DNA from: a virus
Length of the DNA stretch: 64,000 nucleotides
Reading direction: 5' to 3' (one strand)
Virus record (IMG/VR): IMGVR_UViG_3300020442_000017
Coordinates: 28,305-92,304 of that record
Under the pieces are notes generated by a model. The model did no database searches, was not told the DNA's origin, and saw nothing but the letters and a program-made list of their open reading frames with translations. The position numbers and the translations under genes were made by a program. Shown one piece after another: positions 58,158 to 64,000 of this stretch. How positions within the stretch are numbered: the first letter of the stretch is position 1; each line of letters opens with the position of its first letter.

Positions 58158-59138
58158 ATGACTAAAATTAGAAGAGGATTTCAAAAGATTGAACCAATCT
58201 CTGCACCGCCAGAAAATAAAGGATTTGGTATTAAGAAACCAAGTTTAATCCTACCAAAAGGAGTTCAATCAACAGAACCAGAACCAGAACTACCTGAGGA
58301 TCTTGATCTAAGTGCAATGGGGAAACCAGATCCCAAAGCAGTTCCAGAACAATTTGCTAGAGCATTCCCCCCTCTATCAATGCCACCATGGAGATCTGAT
58401 CAGAATCCATCGGTAAAATGTCCTGAAACTAATGGAGATGAATTAGTTGATATTAATCCATTCCCATACTTATTCAAAGCAAAATATGATTTTAACTTTG
58501 AAAATATTCAGGAAAAAATTGAAACAGATATTAAAAGATCTAAAACACTTGTACAACAAAATAGTATTTCAACACCAGAAAAAGATGGTGGTACTACAAC
58601 TGTTTTATTGATTGGTTCTGAAATTAATGGCGAAAGATACACAGCACCACATGAGTGGCCAGAGTTAGAGCACTTTATTAATGAGTGGGTTCCAGCAAAT
58701 ATTAAAAAGATTTGGAAAGCGTGGAATTTTTGTTCTATGTCAGTTCCATATATTTCAGAGTCTTGGGTAAATGAACATCCATATGCTTCCTTCACAGAAG
58801 GTCATACCCATCGTCGTAGTCAAATTTCTTTATCTTGTTATCTAAAAGTTCCAGAGGATAGTGGAAGATTTATGGTTAGAGATCCTATGGATGCATATAC
58901 TTACAGTCAACCTGTTGCATATGATTATCATCCAACAGGAAAAGAGTGGAGATATATTGATGTAGAGGATGGAGATGTTTTATTTTTTCCTGGCTATTTA
59001 CATCACATGACAGAAAGATCTCTTTCTAAAGAAAACAGATATATTATGTCAATTAATATTTCTTCGTTAGACATTAATACACCTCAAGGTTTTGACAGAG
59101 GCATCTATAAACCAATGTGGGTGCCAGACCAAAGTTGA
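58158..59138 (+). CDS. 2OG-Fe(II) oxygenase, TIGR02466-like (326 aa)
   Basis: The catalytic part occupies the second half: FTEGHTHRRSQISLSCYLKV carries the first metal site (H216 and H218), followed by DSGRFMVRDPMDAY. Then VLFFPGYLHHMTERSLSKEN holds the distal His (H282 or H283) and an Arg partner in NRYIMSINI. The order fits the TIGR02466 group of 2OG oxygenases. The N-terminal 90 residues are low in structure and rich in Pro and Glu (PEPELPEDLDLS). It is the fourth oxygenase of the window and the only one in the cargo region. Substrate unknown. Confidence 0.8.
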   Translation: MTKIRRGFQKIEPISAPPENKGFGIKKPSLILPKGVQSTEPEPELPEDLDLSAMGKPDPKAVPEQFARAFPPLSMPPWRSDQNPSVKCPETNGDELVDINPFPYLFKAKYDFNFENIQEKIETDIKRSKTLVQQNSISTPEKDGGTTTVLLIGSEINGERYTAPHEWPELEHFINEWVPANIKKIWKAWNFCSMSVPYISESWVNEHPYASFTEGHTHRRSQISLSCYLKVPEDSGRFMVRDPMDAYTYSQPVAYDYHPTGKEWRYIDVEDGDVLFFPGYLHHMTERSLSKENRYIMSINISSLDINTPQGFDRGIYKPMWVPDQS

Positions 59139-59163
59139 CAAACGCTGACATTTCAATTAGAAT
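59135..59163 (+). promoter_or_regulatory. Sigma-70-type promoter for the PTOX/petE cluster
   Basis: TTGACA at 59135-59140, 17-base spacer, TAGAAT at 59158-59163 (5 of 6). A second TTGACA (59166-59171) and a TATAAT (59179-59184) lie just downstream. This is the second consensus -35 in the window after 4081. Confidence 0.65.
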
Positions 59164-59198
59164 ACTTGACAGAGTTATTATAATTAATACGTGATGCA

Positions 59199-59369
59199 AT
59201 GTCAAACATGAGATTAAACGAAGTGGACGTAAGTCGTCTGATCAAAGCATGTAACTTAGCGAAAGAAGTTTCTGGATCTGAGTACATGTGGGATGAGTAT
59301 GAAAAACTCACAGAAAAGCTACGGCAACTATGTGAGCAAGGGTACTGTTCTATTACGGAGGAAGGATGA
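59199..59369 (+). CDS. Small helical protein (56 aa)
   Basis: Starts at ATG 59199 or 59208 after the promoter. Mostly charged helix (VDVSRLIKACNLAKEVSGSE, then YEKLTEKLRQLCEQ). No family recognised. The stop overlaps the next start (ATGA). Confidence 0.6.
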   Translation: MSNMRLNEVDVSRLIKACNLAKEVSGSEYMWDEYEKLTEKLRQLCEQGYCSITEEG

Positions 59370-59578
59370 CTGAAGATTGGCGTTACAGTGACGACAAAAT
59401 GTTCGTTAGAGAATCTGTACTAAAGATTCTATTACATAAGTTTGGCAGTAAACTAAAATCAGATGGTTCTTCTGATAAAACAAATCAGTCCATATACCAA
59501 TGTGCTCATGATTGGGTATCCCAAGGAAATATGAGATCTGATGGTGTTGTTGCATATTACAAAGCATATTATGGATAG
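59366..59578 (+). CDS. Hypothetical protein (70 aa)
   Basis: Coupled to the previous ORF by ATGA, with a GGAGGAAGG Shine-Dalgarno stretch. A helical, polar product (FVRESVLKILLHKFGSKLKS, then YQCAHDWVSQGNMRSDG). It may be a small regulator, but nothing identifies it. It overlaps the next start by eight bases. Confidence 0.6.
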   Translation: MTEDWRYSDDKMFVRESVLKILLHKFGSKLKSDGSSDKTNQSIYQCAHDWVSQGNMRSDGVVAYYKAYYG

Positions 59579-59855
59579 ACATGATATACCATGGTTGGGC
59601 AACTTCTATACAAAGAAAGAAGTAGACGCTTTAATCGCTAGAGCACTTGAAGAAGCAAGAGCAATTGATGAAGCGTCTATGGCCAAACATAATCGTGAAG
59701 CTACAATCATTAGTATGATCTTAGGTTTCACATGTCTTGCATTATTTGTGGATGGATTGTTAAGGATTTTAGGAATTATTCCTCCATTCATGCACATTGA
59801 TGTAAATATCATTGATGACATTATAGATAATGTAAAAAGTGAAATGCTGAAATGA
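59571..59855 (+). CDS. Single-pass membrane protein upstream of PTOX (94 aa)
   Basis: I chose ATG 59571 because an earlier ATG (59541) lies inside the previous gene. The first 48 residues are amphipathic and acidic (VDALIARALEEARAIDEASM). Residues about 52-75 form a clear transmembrane helix (ATIISMILGFTCLALFVDGL). A short acidic helix follows (INIIDDIIDN-like). Its stop overlaps the PTOX start (ATGA), so it may assist or anchor the oxidase in the thylakoid membrane; this is inference. Confidence 0.6.
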   Translation: MDRHDIPWLGNFYTKKEVDALIARALEEARAIDEASMAKHNREATIISMILGFTCLALFVDGLLRILGIIPPFMHIDVNIIDDIIDNVKSEMLK

Positions 59856-60364
59856 AACAACTAAATTCGTTTGTTTTAGATAATACAGTATCAATTATTG
59901 ACTACCTTTATAGAGGTAGACACTTTCAAAGATTTTGGGTGCTTGAGGAAATAGCTCGGGCACCCTATTTTGCTTTTTTGAGTGTCTTACATTTAAGAGA
60001 ATCTATGGGGTTACGTGGTCCAGAACACATCTATCTAATGGAGGAACATTTTGCTCAAACACTTAACGAAACAGAACATTTGGAATACATGGAATCTAGG
60101 GGCGGTAATACTTATTGGGTGGATCGCTTTGTCGCCAGACACCTGGTACTTATCTACTATTGGATCAATGTGGTTTATTACTGGTTGGCTCCTAGGTCTG
60201 CTTACGATCTCTCCTACAAAATAGAACTTCATGCTGAGGAGACATATGCAAAATATCTCAAGTATGAAGATTGTAATGATAAAGATATTGAGAGAATTAT
60301 GAATGATGAAAAACATCATGCAGAGGAACTAAAGGCAGCGATGGAATTAGTACTGAGATCCTGA
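59852..60364 (+). CDS. ptox: Plastoquinol terminal oxidase (PTOX)
   Basis: PTOX takes electrons from plastoquinol and reduces oxygen to water at the thylakoid membrane, using a di-iron site. All six iron ligands align with plant PTOX: E32 (LEEIARAPYFAF), E73 and H76 (LNETEHLEYM), E130 (HAEETYAKYL), E153 and H156 (NDEKHHAEEL). The hydrophobic membrane-dipping segment (YYWINVVYYWLAP) is present. At 170 residues it is a compact form without any transit peptide. In an infected cell it could relieve an over-reduced plastoquinone pool. It follows the membrane ORF and precedes petE. Confidence 0.9.
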   Translation: MKQLNSFVLDNTVSIIDYLYRGRHFQRFWVLEEIARAPYFAFLSVLHLRESMGLRGPEHIYLMEEHFAQTLNETEHLEYMESRGGNTYWVDRFVARHLVLIYYWINVVYYWLAPRSAYDLSYKIELHAEETYAKYLKYEDCNDKDIERIMNDEKHHAEELKAAMELVLRS

Positions 60365-60422
60365 CACAATTTTTTTCAATTTTGTAGAAAATACCTAGAT
60401 AGTACAGTCAAATAACTTTTAT

Positions 60423-60788
60423 ATGAAGTTACTACCATTACGCAAGTTTATTATCCGTACAGTTATTCTTAGTCTAGCATTTTTATCAATTGCACTTTTA
60501 CCAGGTCTGGCATATGCAGTTGACATTGAAATGGGTTCAGGTGGCAATCTAGTATTCAATCCATCTGAAGTAACAATCTCTGCTGGTGAGACAGTCAAAT
60601 TTGTTAATAATGATCTACCTCCTCACAATGTAGTTTTTATTAATGGTCATGAGGAATTATCACGCCCCGACCTTAACTTTATGAAAGGAGATACTGTAGA
60701 AATTGCTTTTGATGATCCTGGTGAATATGAATTTCAATGTGAACCCCATGCTGGTGCTGGTATGAAGGGAGTCATTCATGTTGAATGA
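60423..60788 (+). CDS. petE: Plastocyanin
   Basis: Plastocyanin carries electrons from cytochrome f to photosystem I in the thylakoid lumen. The copper ligands H68 (LPPHNVVF), C106, H109 and M114 (CEPHAGAGMKG) are all present. A signal peptide occupies residues 1-32 (basic start, hydrophobic run, AYA before VDIEM). The mature part is about 89 residues, and the His-to-Cys separation is 38, against about 47 in typical plastocyanins, so a loop is shortened. It overlaps the following ORF by 11 bases. With PTOX it would keep electrons flowing through the host chain. Confidence 0.92.
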   Translation: MKLLPLRKFIIRTVILSLAFLSIALLPGLAYAVDIEMGSGGNLVFNPSEVTISAGETVKFVNNDLPPHNVVFINGHEELSRPDLNFMKGDTVEIAFDDPGEYEFQCEPHAGAGMKGVIHVE

Positions 60789-60993
60789 TAGAGAATGGAA
60801 GATCATTAAAGTATGTTTAGAGAATGCTCCGACACCATATGATGTTGGAGATACAAAAAAAGAAGTAGAGAATTTACTAAAGAAAGTAGATTCTTATGCA
60901 ACAGTTGAATGTTTTATTGATGATGATCCAGTAGATTGTTATTCAATGGATCATGAATTGGATGAAGATCTTATGGAGTACCCTCCTTTATAA
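60778..60993 (+). CDS. Hypothetical acidic protein (71 aa)
   Basis: Starts ATG 60778 inside the end of petE. A basic helical start (DREWKIIKVCLENAP) turns into a strongly acidic end (CFIDDDPVDCYSMDHELDED). No family. Close coupling to petE suggests co-expression. Confidence 0.6.
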   Translation: MLNDREWKIIKVCLENAPTPYDVGDTKKEVENLLKKVDSYATVECFIDDDPVDCYSMDHELDEDLMEYPPL

Positions 60994-61024
60994 GATTAAA
61001 TAATAATAACCATAGTTTGATTTT

Positions 61025-61324
61025 ATGTTATCAACAAAGTATCGTTTACGCTTGGAAGCAATTTGTAAAAAGATTGCTGCCGAAGAAGAAGTGCCTCTAG
61101 AAGATATGATTTGGGCAAACAAATTATCAAAAGCAAACACTAGTGCTAGAGACATGTTAAACCGAGCAAGGAGGGCGGCAATTAATCCAGGAGATGATTT
61201 TTTTAATGGGTTGAATTTGGGGGATCCTGATCCTACAAATCATAAAACAAAATTTGAGAGTGTTGATGAAATCGTGGATTGGTTCAAACAAGAAAAATGC
61301 GACGATTGGAGGCAACGAGATTAA
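61025..61324 (+). CDS. Hypothetical protein (99 aa), helical
   Basis: A helical protein rich in Lys, Arg and Ala (YRLRLEAICKKIAAEEEVPL, then MLNRARRAAINPG) with a polar linker and an acidic C-terminus (DEIVDWFKQEKCDDW). I think similar small proteins occur in many cyanophages, but function is unknown to me. The stop overlaps the following ATG. Confidence 0.65.
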   Translation: MLSTKYRLRLEAICKKIAAEEEVPLEDMIWANKLSKANTSARDMLNRARRAAINPGDDFFNGLNLGDPDPTNHKTKFESVDEIVDWFKQEKCDDWRQRD

Positions 61325-61456
61325 ATGATTCATAAAGTTTTAACGTCAATAGATCCTGCATTGGTAGGTTCTATCATGGGAACTTTTTTATTAGTTCCAT
61401 TTGCATACTTTACGTATGACGTTAAAAAACATCCAAAAAACTATCAAGAACATTGA
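61325..61456 (+). CDS. Small single-pass membrane protein (43 aa)
   Basis: The frame from ATG 61325, one base after the previous stop, to TGA 61456 encodes a hydrophobic helix (ALVGSIMGTFLLVPFAYFTY) and a short basic tail (DVKKHPKNYQEH). It resembles in size the 42- and 43-residue membrane ORFs at 1953 and 62744. Function unknown. Confidence 0.55.
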   Translation: MIHKVLTSIDPALVGSIMGTFLLVPFAYFTYDVKKHPKNYQEH

Positions 61457-61464
61457 AATAAATA
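61457..61464 (+). promoter_or_regulatory. Late-promoter-like element (AATAAATA)
   Basis: Seven of eight match to TATAAATA, 21 bases before the gnd start. A TTGGAG Shine-Dalgarno-like stretch follows. Confidence 0.4.
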
Positions 61465-61485
61465 ATTTATATTGGAGTCATCTAT

Positions 61486-62520
61486 ATGAAAGTTGGTATT
61501 ATCGGTCTTGGCCGAATGGGTGAAGGCATGTCTCGCCGCATGATGAAGAATGGTATTGAGACATGGGGGTATAGAAGAAACACTAAAAAAGCAGAAGAAG
61601 CATACGAAGCAGGATATGTTTCAGGTATTGCTTATAGCTTAGAACATTTATCAGAAGCAGTACATAGTAATAAAACAACGGGAGAAACGCCTGGCATTTT
61701 TATGTTAGTAGTCCCAGCAGAAACTGTGGAGGACACGATCAATGAGTTATTACCATTTTGTGTGGAAGGTGATATTATTATTGATCATGGCAATTCCAAT
61801 TTTAAGGATTCAAGGAGGAGAGCATGTAACCTTGAGAAATTGGGCATCCAGTATCTTGACTGTGGCACTAGTGGTGGTGTGTATGGTTTGGACCGTGGAT
61901 ACTGTCTTATGGTTGGTGGTGCAAATTATGCAGTACAAACCTGCTCTCCAATCTTTAGGGCACTCTCCCCAGACATTGCATCAGTTCCACGAACAGATGA
62001 ACGGAGTCATGTAACTTCTGCTGAGCAGGGATGGTTGCATTGCGGACCACCTGGAGCAGGTCACTTCGTAAAGATGGTACATAACGGAGTAGAGTATGGC
62101 ATCATGCAAGCGTATGCCGAAGGGTTTAACATTTTACATTCTGGTGATCTTGGTTCCCAATATGTTAAAGAAGGAGATGCTGAAGTTGCTCCAATGTCAG
62201 ATCCAGAAAATTATCAATATGATATTGATGTTGCTGAAGTGGCTGAGTTATGGCGTCGTGGTAGCGTGGTTGGGTCTTGGTTACTTGACCTTGCTGCATC
62301 TGTATTACGTAACGATAACGAACTCAGTAAATTTGACGGGGGTGTATCTGATAGTGGTGAAGGTCGTTGGACTGTTAACGCCGCTGTGGATCTTGGCGTA
62401 CCCGCTCCTGTTATTACTACGGCATTATATGAAAGATTCAATTCAAGAAACTTAGGAGGTTTTGGTAATAGAGTTTTAAATGGAATGCGTTTTATGTTTG
62501 GAGGACACAACGTAAGATAA
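61486..62520 (+). CDS. gnd: 6-phosphogluconate dehydrogenase, decarboxylating
   Basis: Makes ribulose-5-phosphate and NAD(P)H from 6-phosphogluconate. The dinucleotide-binding GxGxxG is G7-L-G9-R-M-G12. The substrate region CGTSGGVYGLDRGYCLMVGG, the catalytic-lysine segment GPPGAGHFVKMVHNGVEYG and a downstream EGFNIL helix follow. The length (344) fits the short bacterial and cyanophage form rather than the 470-residue long form. The second-strand end (GYRRNTKK) has Arg residues consistent with NADP preference, but that is inference. It is closely followed by two small ORFs and zwf, so both oxidative pentose-phosphate enzymes are together. Confidence 0.9.
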   Translation: MKVGIIGLGRMGEGMSRRMMKNGIETWGYRRNTKKAEEAYEAGYVSGIAYSLEHLSEAVHSNKTTGETPGIFMLVVPAETVEDTINELLPFCVEGDIIIDHGNSNFKDSRRRACNLEKLGIQYLDCGTSGGVYGLDRGYCLMVGGANYAVQTCSPIFRALSPDIASVPRTDERSHVTSAEQGWLHCGPPGAGHFVKMVHNGVEYGIMQAYAEGFNILHSGDLGSQYVKEGDAEVAPMSDPENYQYDIDVAEVAELWRRGSVVGSWLLDLAASVLRNDNELSKFDGGVSDSGEGRWTVNAAVDLGVPAPVITTALYERFNSRNLGGFGNRVLNGMRFMFGGHNVR

Positions 62521-62744
62521 TGGGAAATTCAAGAACAGATAAAAGTAAAGATTTTATAGATTCTGGTATGACACTTATTACACAAGTTGAATCTGACAAA
62601 TATCTTAAACAGCATTCGCAGGATAAAGTTTCTGATCCTAGAAACGAAGATGATTATGATACGTGGGAGTATGGTACTGAACCACTCCCCGATGATCATA
62701 CTTGGGGATATCCTATTCCTGATGATGAAACGTGGACAGCTTAA
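62520..62744 (+). CDS. Hypothetical protein (74 aa)
   Basis: Coupled to gnd (TAATGG). A basic start (GNSRTDKSKDFIDSG), then a very acidic, Asp/Trp/Pro-rich tail (TWEYGTEPLPDDHTWGYPIP) that looks disordered. Coupled to the next ORF by TAATG. Function unknown. Confidence 0.6.
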   Translation: MGNSRTDKSKDFIDSGMTLITQVESDKYLKQHSQDKVSDPRNEDDYDTWEYGTEPLPDDHTWGYPIPDDETWTA

Positions 62745-62875
62745 TGACTTTCGGTAATGTCCTTGCAATCCTGGCAATACCCTTTGTATGTGCCACCCTC
62801 GCACTTGGAAGATATAAAGGTGAAATATCGTATTATGAATCAGAAGACTATGATGGAAACGGAACCGCTCACTAG
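62744..62875 (+). CDS. Small single-pass membrane protein (43 aa)
   Basis: From ATG 62744, coupled to the previous gene. A hydrophobic helix (NVLAILAIPFVCATLAL) is followed by a polar, acidic tail (YYESEDYDGNG). It overlaps the zwf start by 41 bases. Function unknown. Confidence 0.5.
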   Translation: MTFGNVLAILAIPFVCATLALGRYKGEISYYESEDYDGNGTAH

Positions 62876-64000
62876 ACGCATTGTTATTTTTGGTGCAACT
62901 GGTGACCTTGCTAAAAGAAAACTTATTCCAGCACTCTATAAATTATGGCAGAAAAAATTACTGCCACATAACATACTGATTGTTGGTGCTTCTCGTAGAG
63001 AGCATACTAAAGAGTCTTGGTTGAGACATCTTGGAGATTATCCTGAAGACTTTTGTCACTGGTTAGATTTTGTGTCATGCGACTTATCGTGTGAAGAGAG
63101 TTTGAATAAACTTCACGATGCGAGTGCAGATACTACTTACTTTTTATCAGTGCCACCACACACATATGCAGATGCTGTAGTTAATTTAAAGAAGGCAGGA
63201 TTCTTAGATGATCCGCAACGCAGTCGTGTTGTTATTGAAAAACCCTTTGGTAGTGATTCTAAATCTGCTCAGAAATTACAAGATACTATTTCAGATTATA
63301 TTCGTGAATCACAAATATATCGTATAGATCATTATCTTGGTAAAGATACTGTAAACAATATACTTGCTACACGATTCTCTAACACACTACTAGAACCTCT
63401 GTGGAATCGTAATTATATTGATGAGGTTCAAATATATGCGACTGAGACCATCGGGTGTGATGGTAGATCTCAGTACTACGAAACCGCTGGAGCAGTCCGT
63501 GACATGCTTCAGAACCACATGATGCAGTTGATTGCACTAATTGCAATGGAAGCACCGTGTAGGTTGTGTGCGAAAGAGATTCGTAGAGAGAAGATTAAAG
63601 TGCTCTCTGCTGCTCGTTTAGGAGAAAAACTTATTACTGGTCAATACGAGGGATATCGTGCAGAGCATGGTGTAGGACCAGAGTCAGAAACTCCTACTTT
63701 TGTTGCTGGTGATCTTTATATTGATAACTGGAGATGGCAGGGTGTTCCTTTCCATTTTATGACAGGAAAATCTATGCCATATCAATGTGCAGAAGTTGTC
63801 ATTAAATTGAAAGCACCTCCATTGAATCTATTTGAAGGTCATGAATATAATGATCGCATCGTAATGAGATTCCAACCAAACCCTCACCTTGATATTCGTA
63901 TTGATATGAAGGCACCAGGATTAAAAGATGATGTAGAAACTGCTACATTGACTCATCCATATCCAGATGCTGCTGTAGATGGTTACGAAAAACTTTTATA
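62835..64000 (+). CDS. zwf: Glucose-6-phosphate 1-dehydrogenase (3' truncated by window end)
   Basis: First enzyme of the oxidative pentose-phosphate route: glucose-6-phosphate to 6-phosphogluconolactone with NADPH formation. The N-terminal GATGDLAK nucleotide loop (20-27), the VIEKPFGSD element (about 133-141) and the active-site RIDHYLGKD (163-171) are intact. The 388 codons in the window represent roughly three quarters of a normal enzyme. ATGs at 62850 and 62853 are alternative starts, because 62835 overlaps the small membrane ORF. It lies after gnd, so the phage has both NADPH-producing steps. Confidence 0.9.
   Translation, partial: MNQKTMMETEPLTRRIVIFGATGDLAKRKLIPALYKLWQKKLLPHNILIVGASRREHTKESWLRHLGDYPEDFCHWLDFVSCDLSCEESLNKLHDASADTTYFLSVPPHTYADAVVNLKKAGFLDDPQRSRVVIEKPFGSDSKSAQKLQDTISDYIRESQIYRIDHYLGKDTVNNILATRFSNTLLEPLWNRNYIDEVQIYATETIGCDGRSQYYETAGAVRDMLQNHMMQLIALIAMEAPCRLCAKEIRREKIKVLSAARLGEKLITGQYEGYRAEHGVGPESETPTFVAGDLYIDNWRWQGVPFHFMTGKSMPYQCAEVVIKLKAPPLNLFEGHEYNDRIVMRFQPNPHLDIRIDMKAPGLKDDVETATLTHPYPDAAVDGYEKLL

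Overview
The window reads as one contiguous stretch of a T4-like cyanophage (cyanomyovirus) genome. The T4-type modules gp25, gp6, gp8, gp13, gp14, gp15 and gp16 lie in T4-like order. Among them are genes that among phages are typical of those infecting marine Synechococcus or Prochlorococcus: plastocyanin, plastoquinol terminal oxidase, 6-phosphogluconate dehydrogenase and glucose-6-phosphate dehydrogenase. All genes that I can support lie on the + strand and are tightly packed, often with ATGA or TAATG overlaps. The host genus cannot be settled from the sequence alone.

Layout. (1) 1-3840: small metabolic and hypothetical genes: the end of a deaminase-family gene, two 2OG-Fe(II) oxygenases, orotate phosphoribosyltransferase, a zinc-ribbon protein and several short ORFs. 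(2) 3841-4292: the only long gene-less stretch. It holds two inverted pairs of TTTTCCACA, a DnaA-box-like word, around an A+T-rich core with a consensus sigma-70 promoter and a 12-bp inverted repeat. It is a candidate replication origin or control region. (3) 4293-8079: very small genes separated by hairpins and TATAAT-type promoters. Several start codons sit exactly where transcription should begin, so leaderless mRNAs are likely. Part of this block is much richer in G+C than the structural genes. (4) 8248-10710: small genes, a PAAR spike-tip protein, a prolyl-hydroxylase-like oxygenase and a SET-domain protein. (5) 10751-54356: the baseplate and fibre module. It runs gp25, gp6, a 2802-residue protein, gp8, a 2819-residue DUF4815 protein, two fibre proteins sharing an N-terminus, adaptor-like proteins, a 2101-residue repeat protein, further fibres and a fibre-chaperone-like protein. 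(6) 54415-57852: neck, tail terminator and small terminase (gp13 to gp16). (7) 57849-64000: a host-like cargo region where gp17 would be expected. It holds a small basic protein, a fourth 2OG oxygenase, PTOX, petE, gnd, zwf (cut by the window end) and small ORFs, several of them membrane proteins.

How it fits together. The structural block is headed by TATAAATA-type late promoters (21359, 37416, 38742, 46587, 51874, 54379), as expected for T4-like late transcription. The cargo region would redirect infected-cell metabolism: PTOX moves electrons from plastoquinol to oxygen, plastocyanin carries electrons after cytochrome b6f, and Zwf with Gnd make NADPH and pentose phosphate for nucleotides. 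PyrE would add to pyrimidine supply.

Most notable items: a cupredoxin domain with an apparently complete type-1 copper ligand set (H307, C355, H358, M361) inside a tail fibre; the DnaA-box-like inverted pairs at 3911-4251; a late promoter and terminator overlapping at the gp13 start, which should expose the ribosome site only in late transcripts; a conserved beta-module spread across four virion proteins; 13 degenerate repeats in the 2101-residue protein; and a mini SET-domain gene next to a prolyl-hydroxylase-like gene. All protein functions are assigned by reading motifs; no database search was run.
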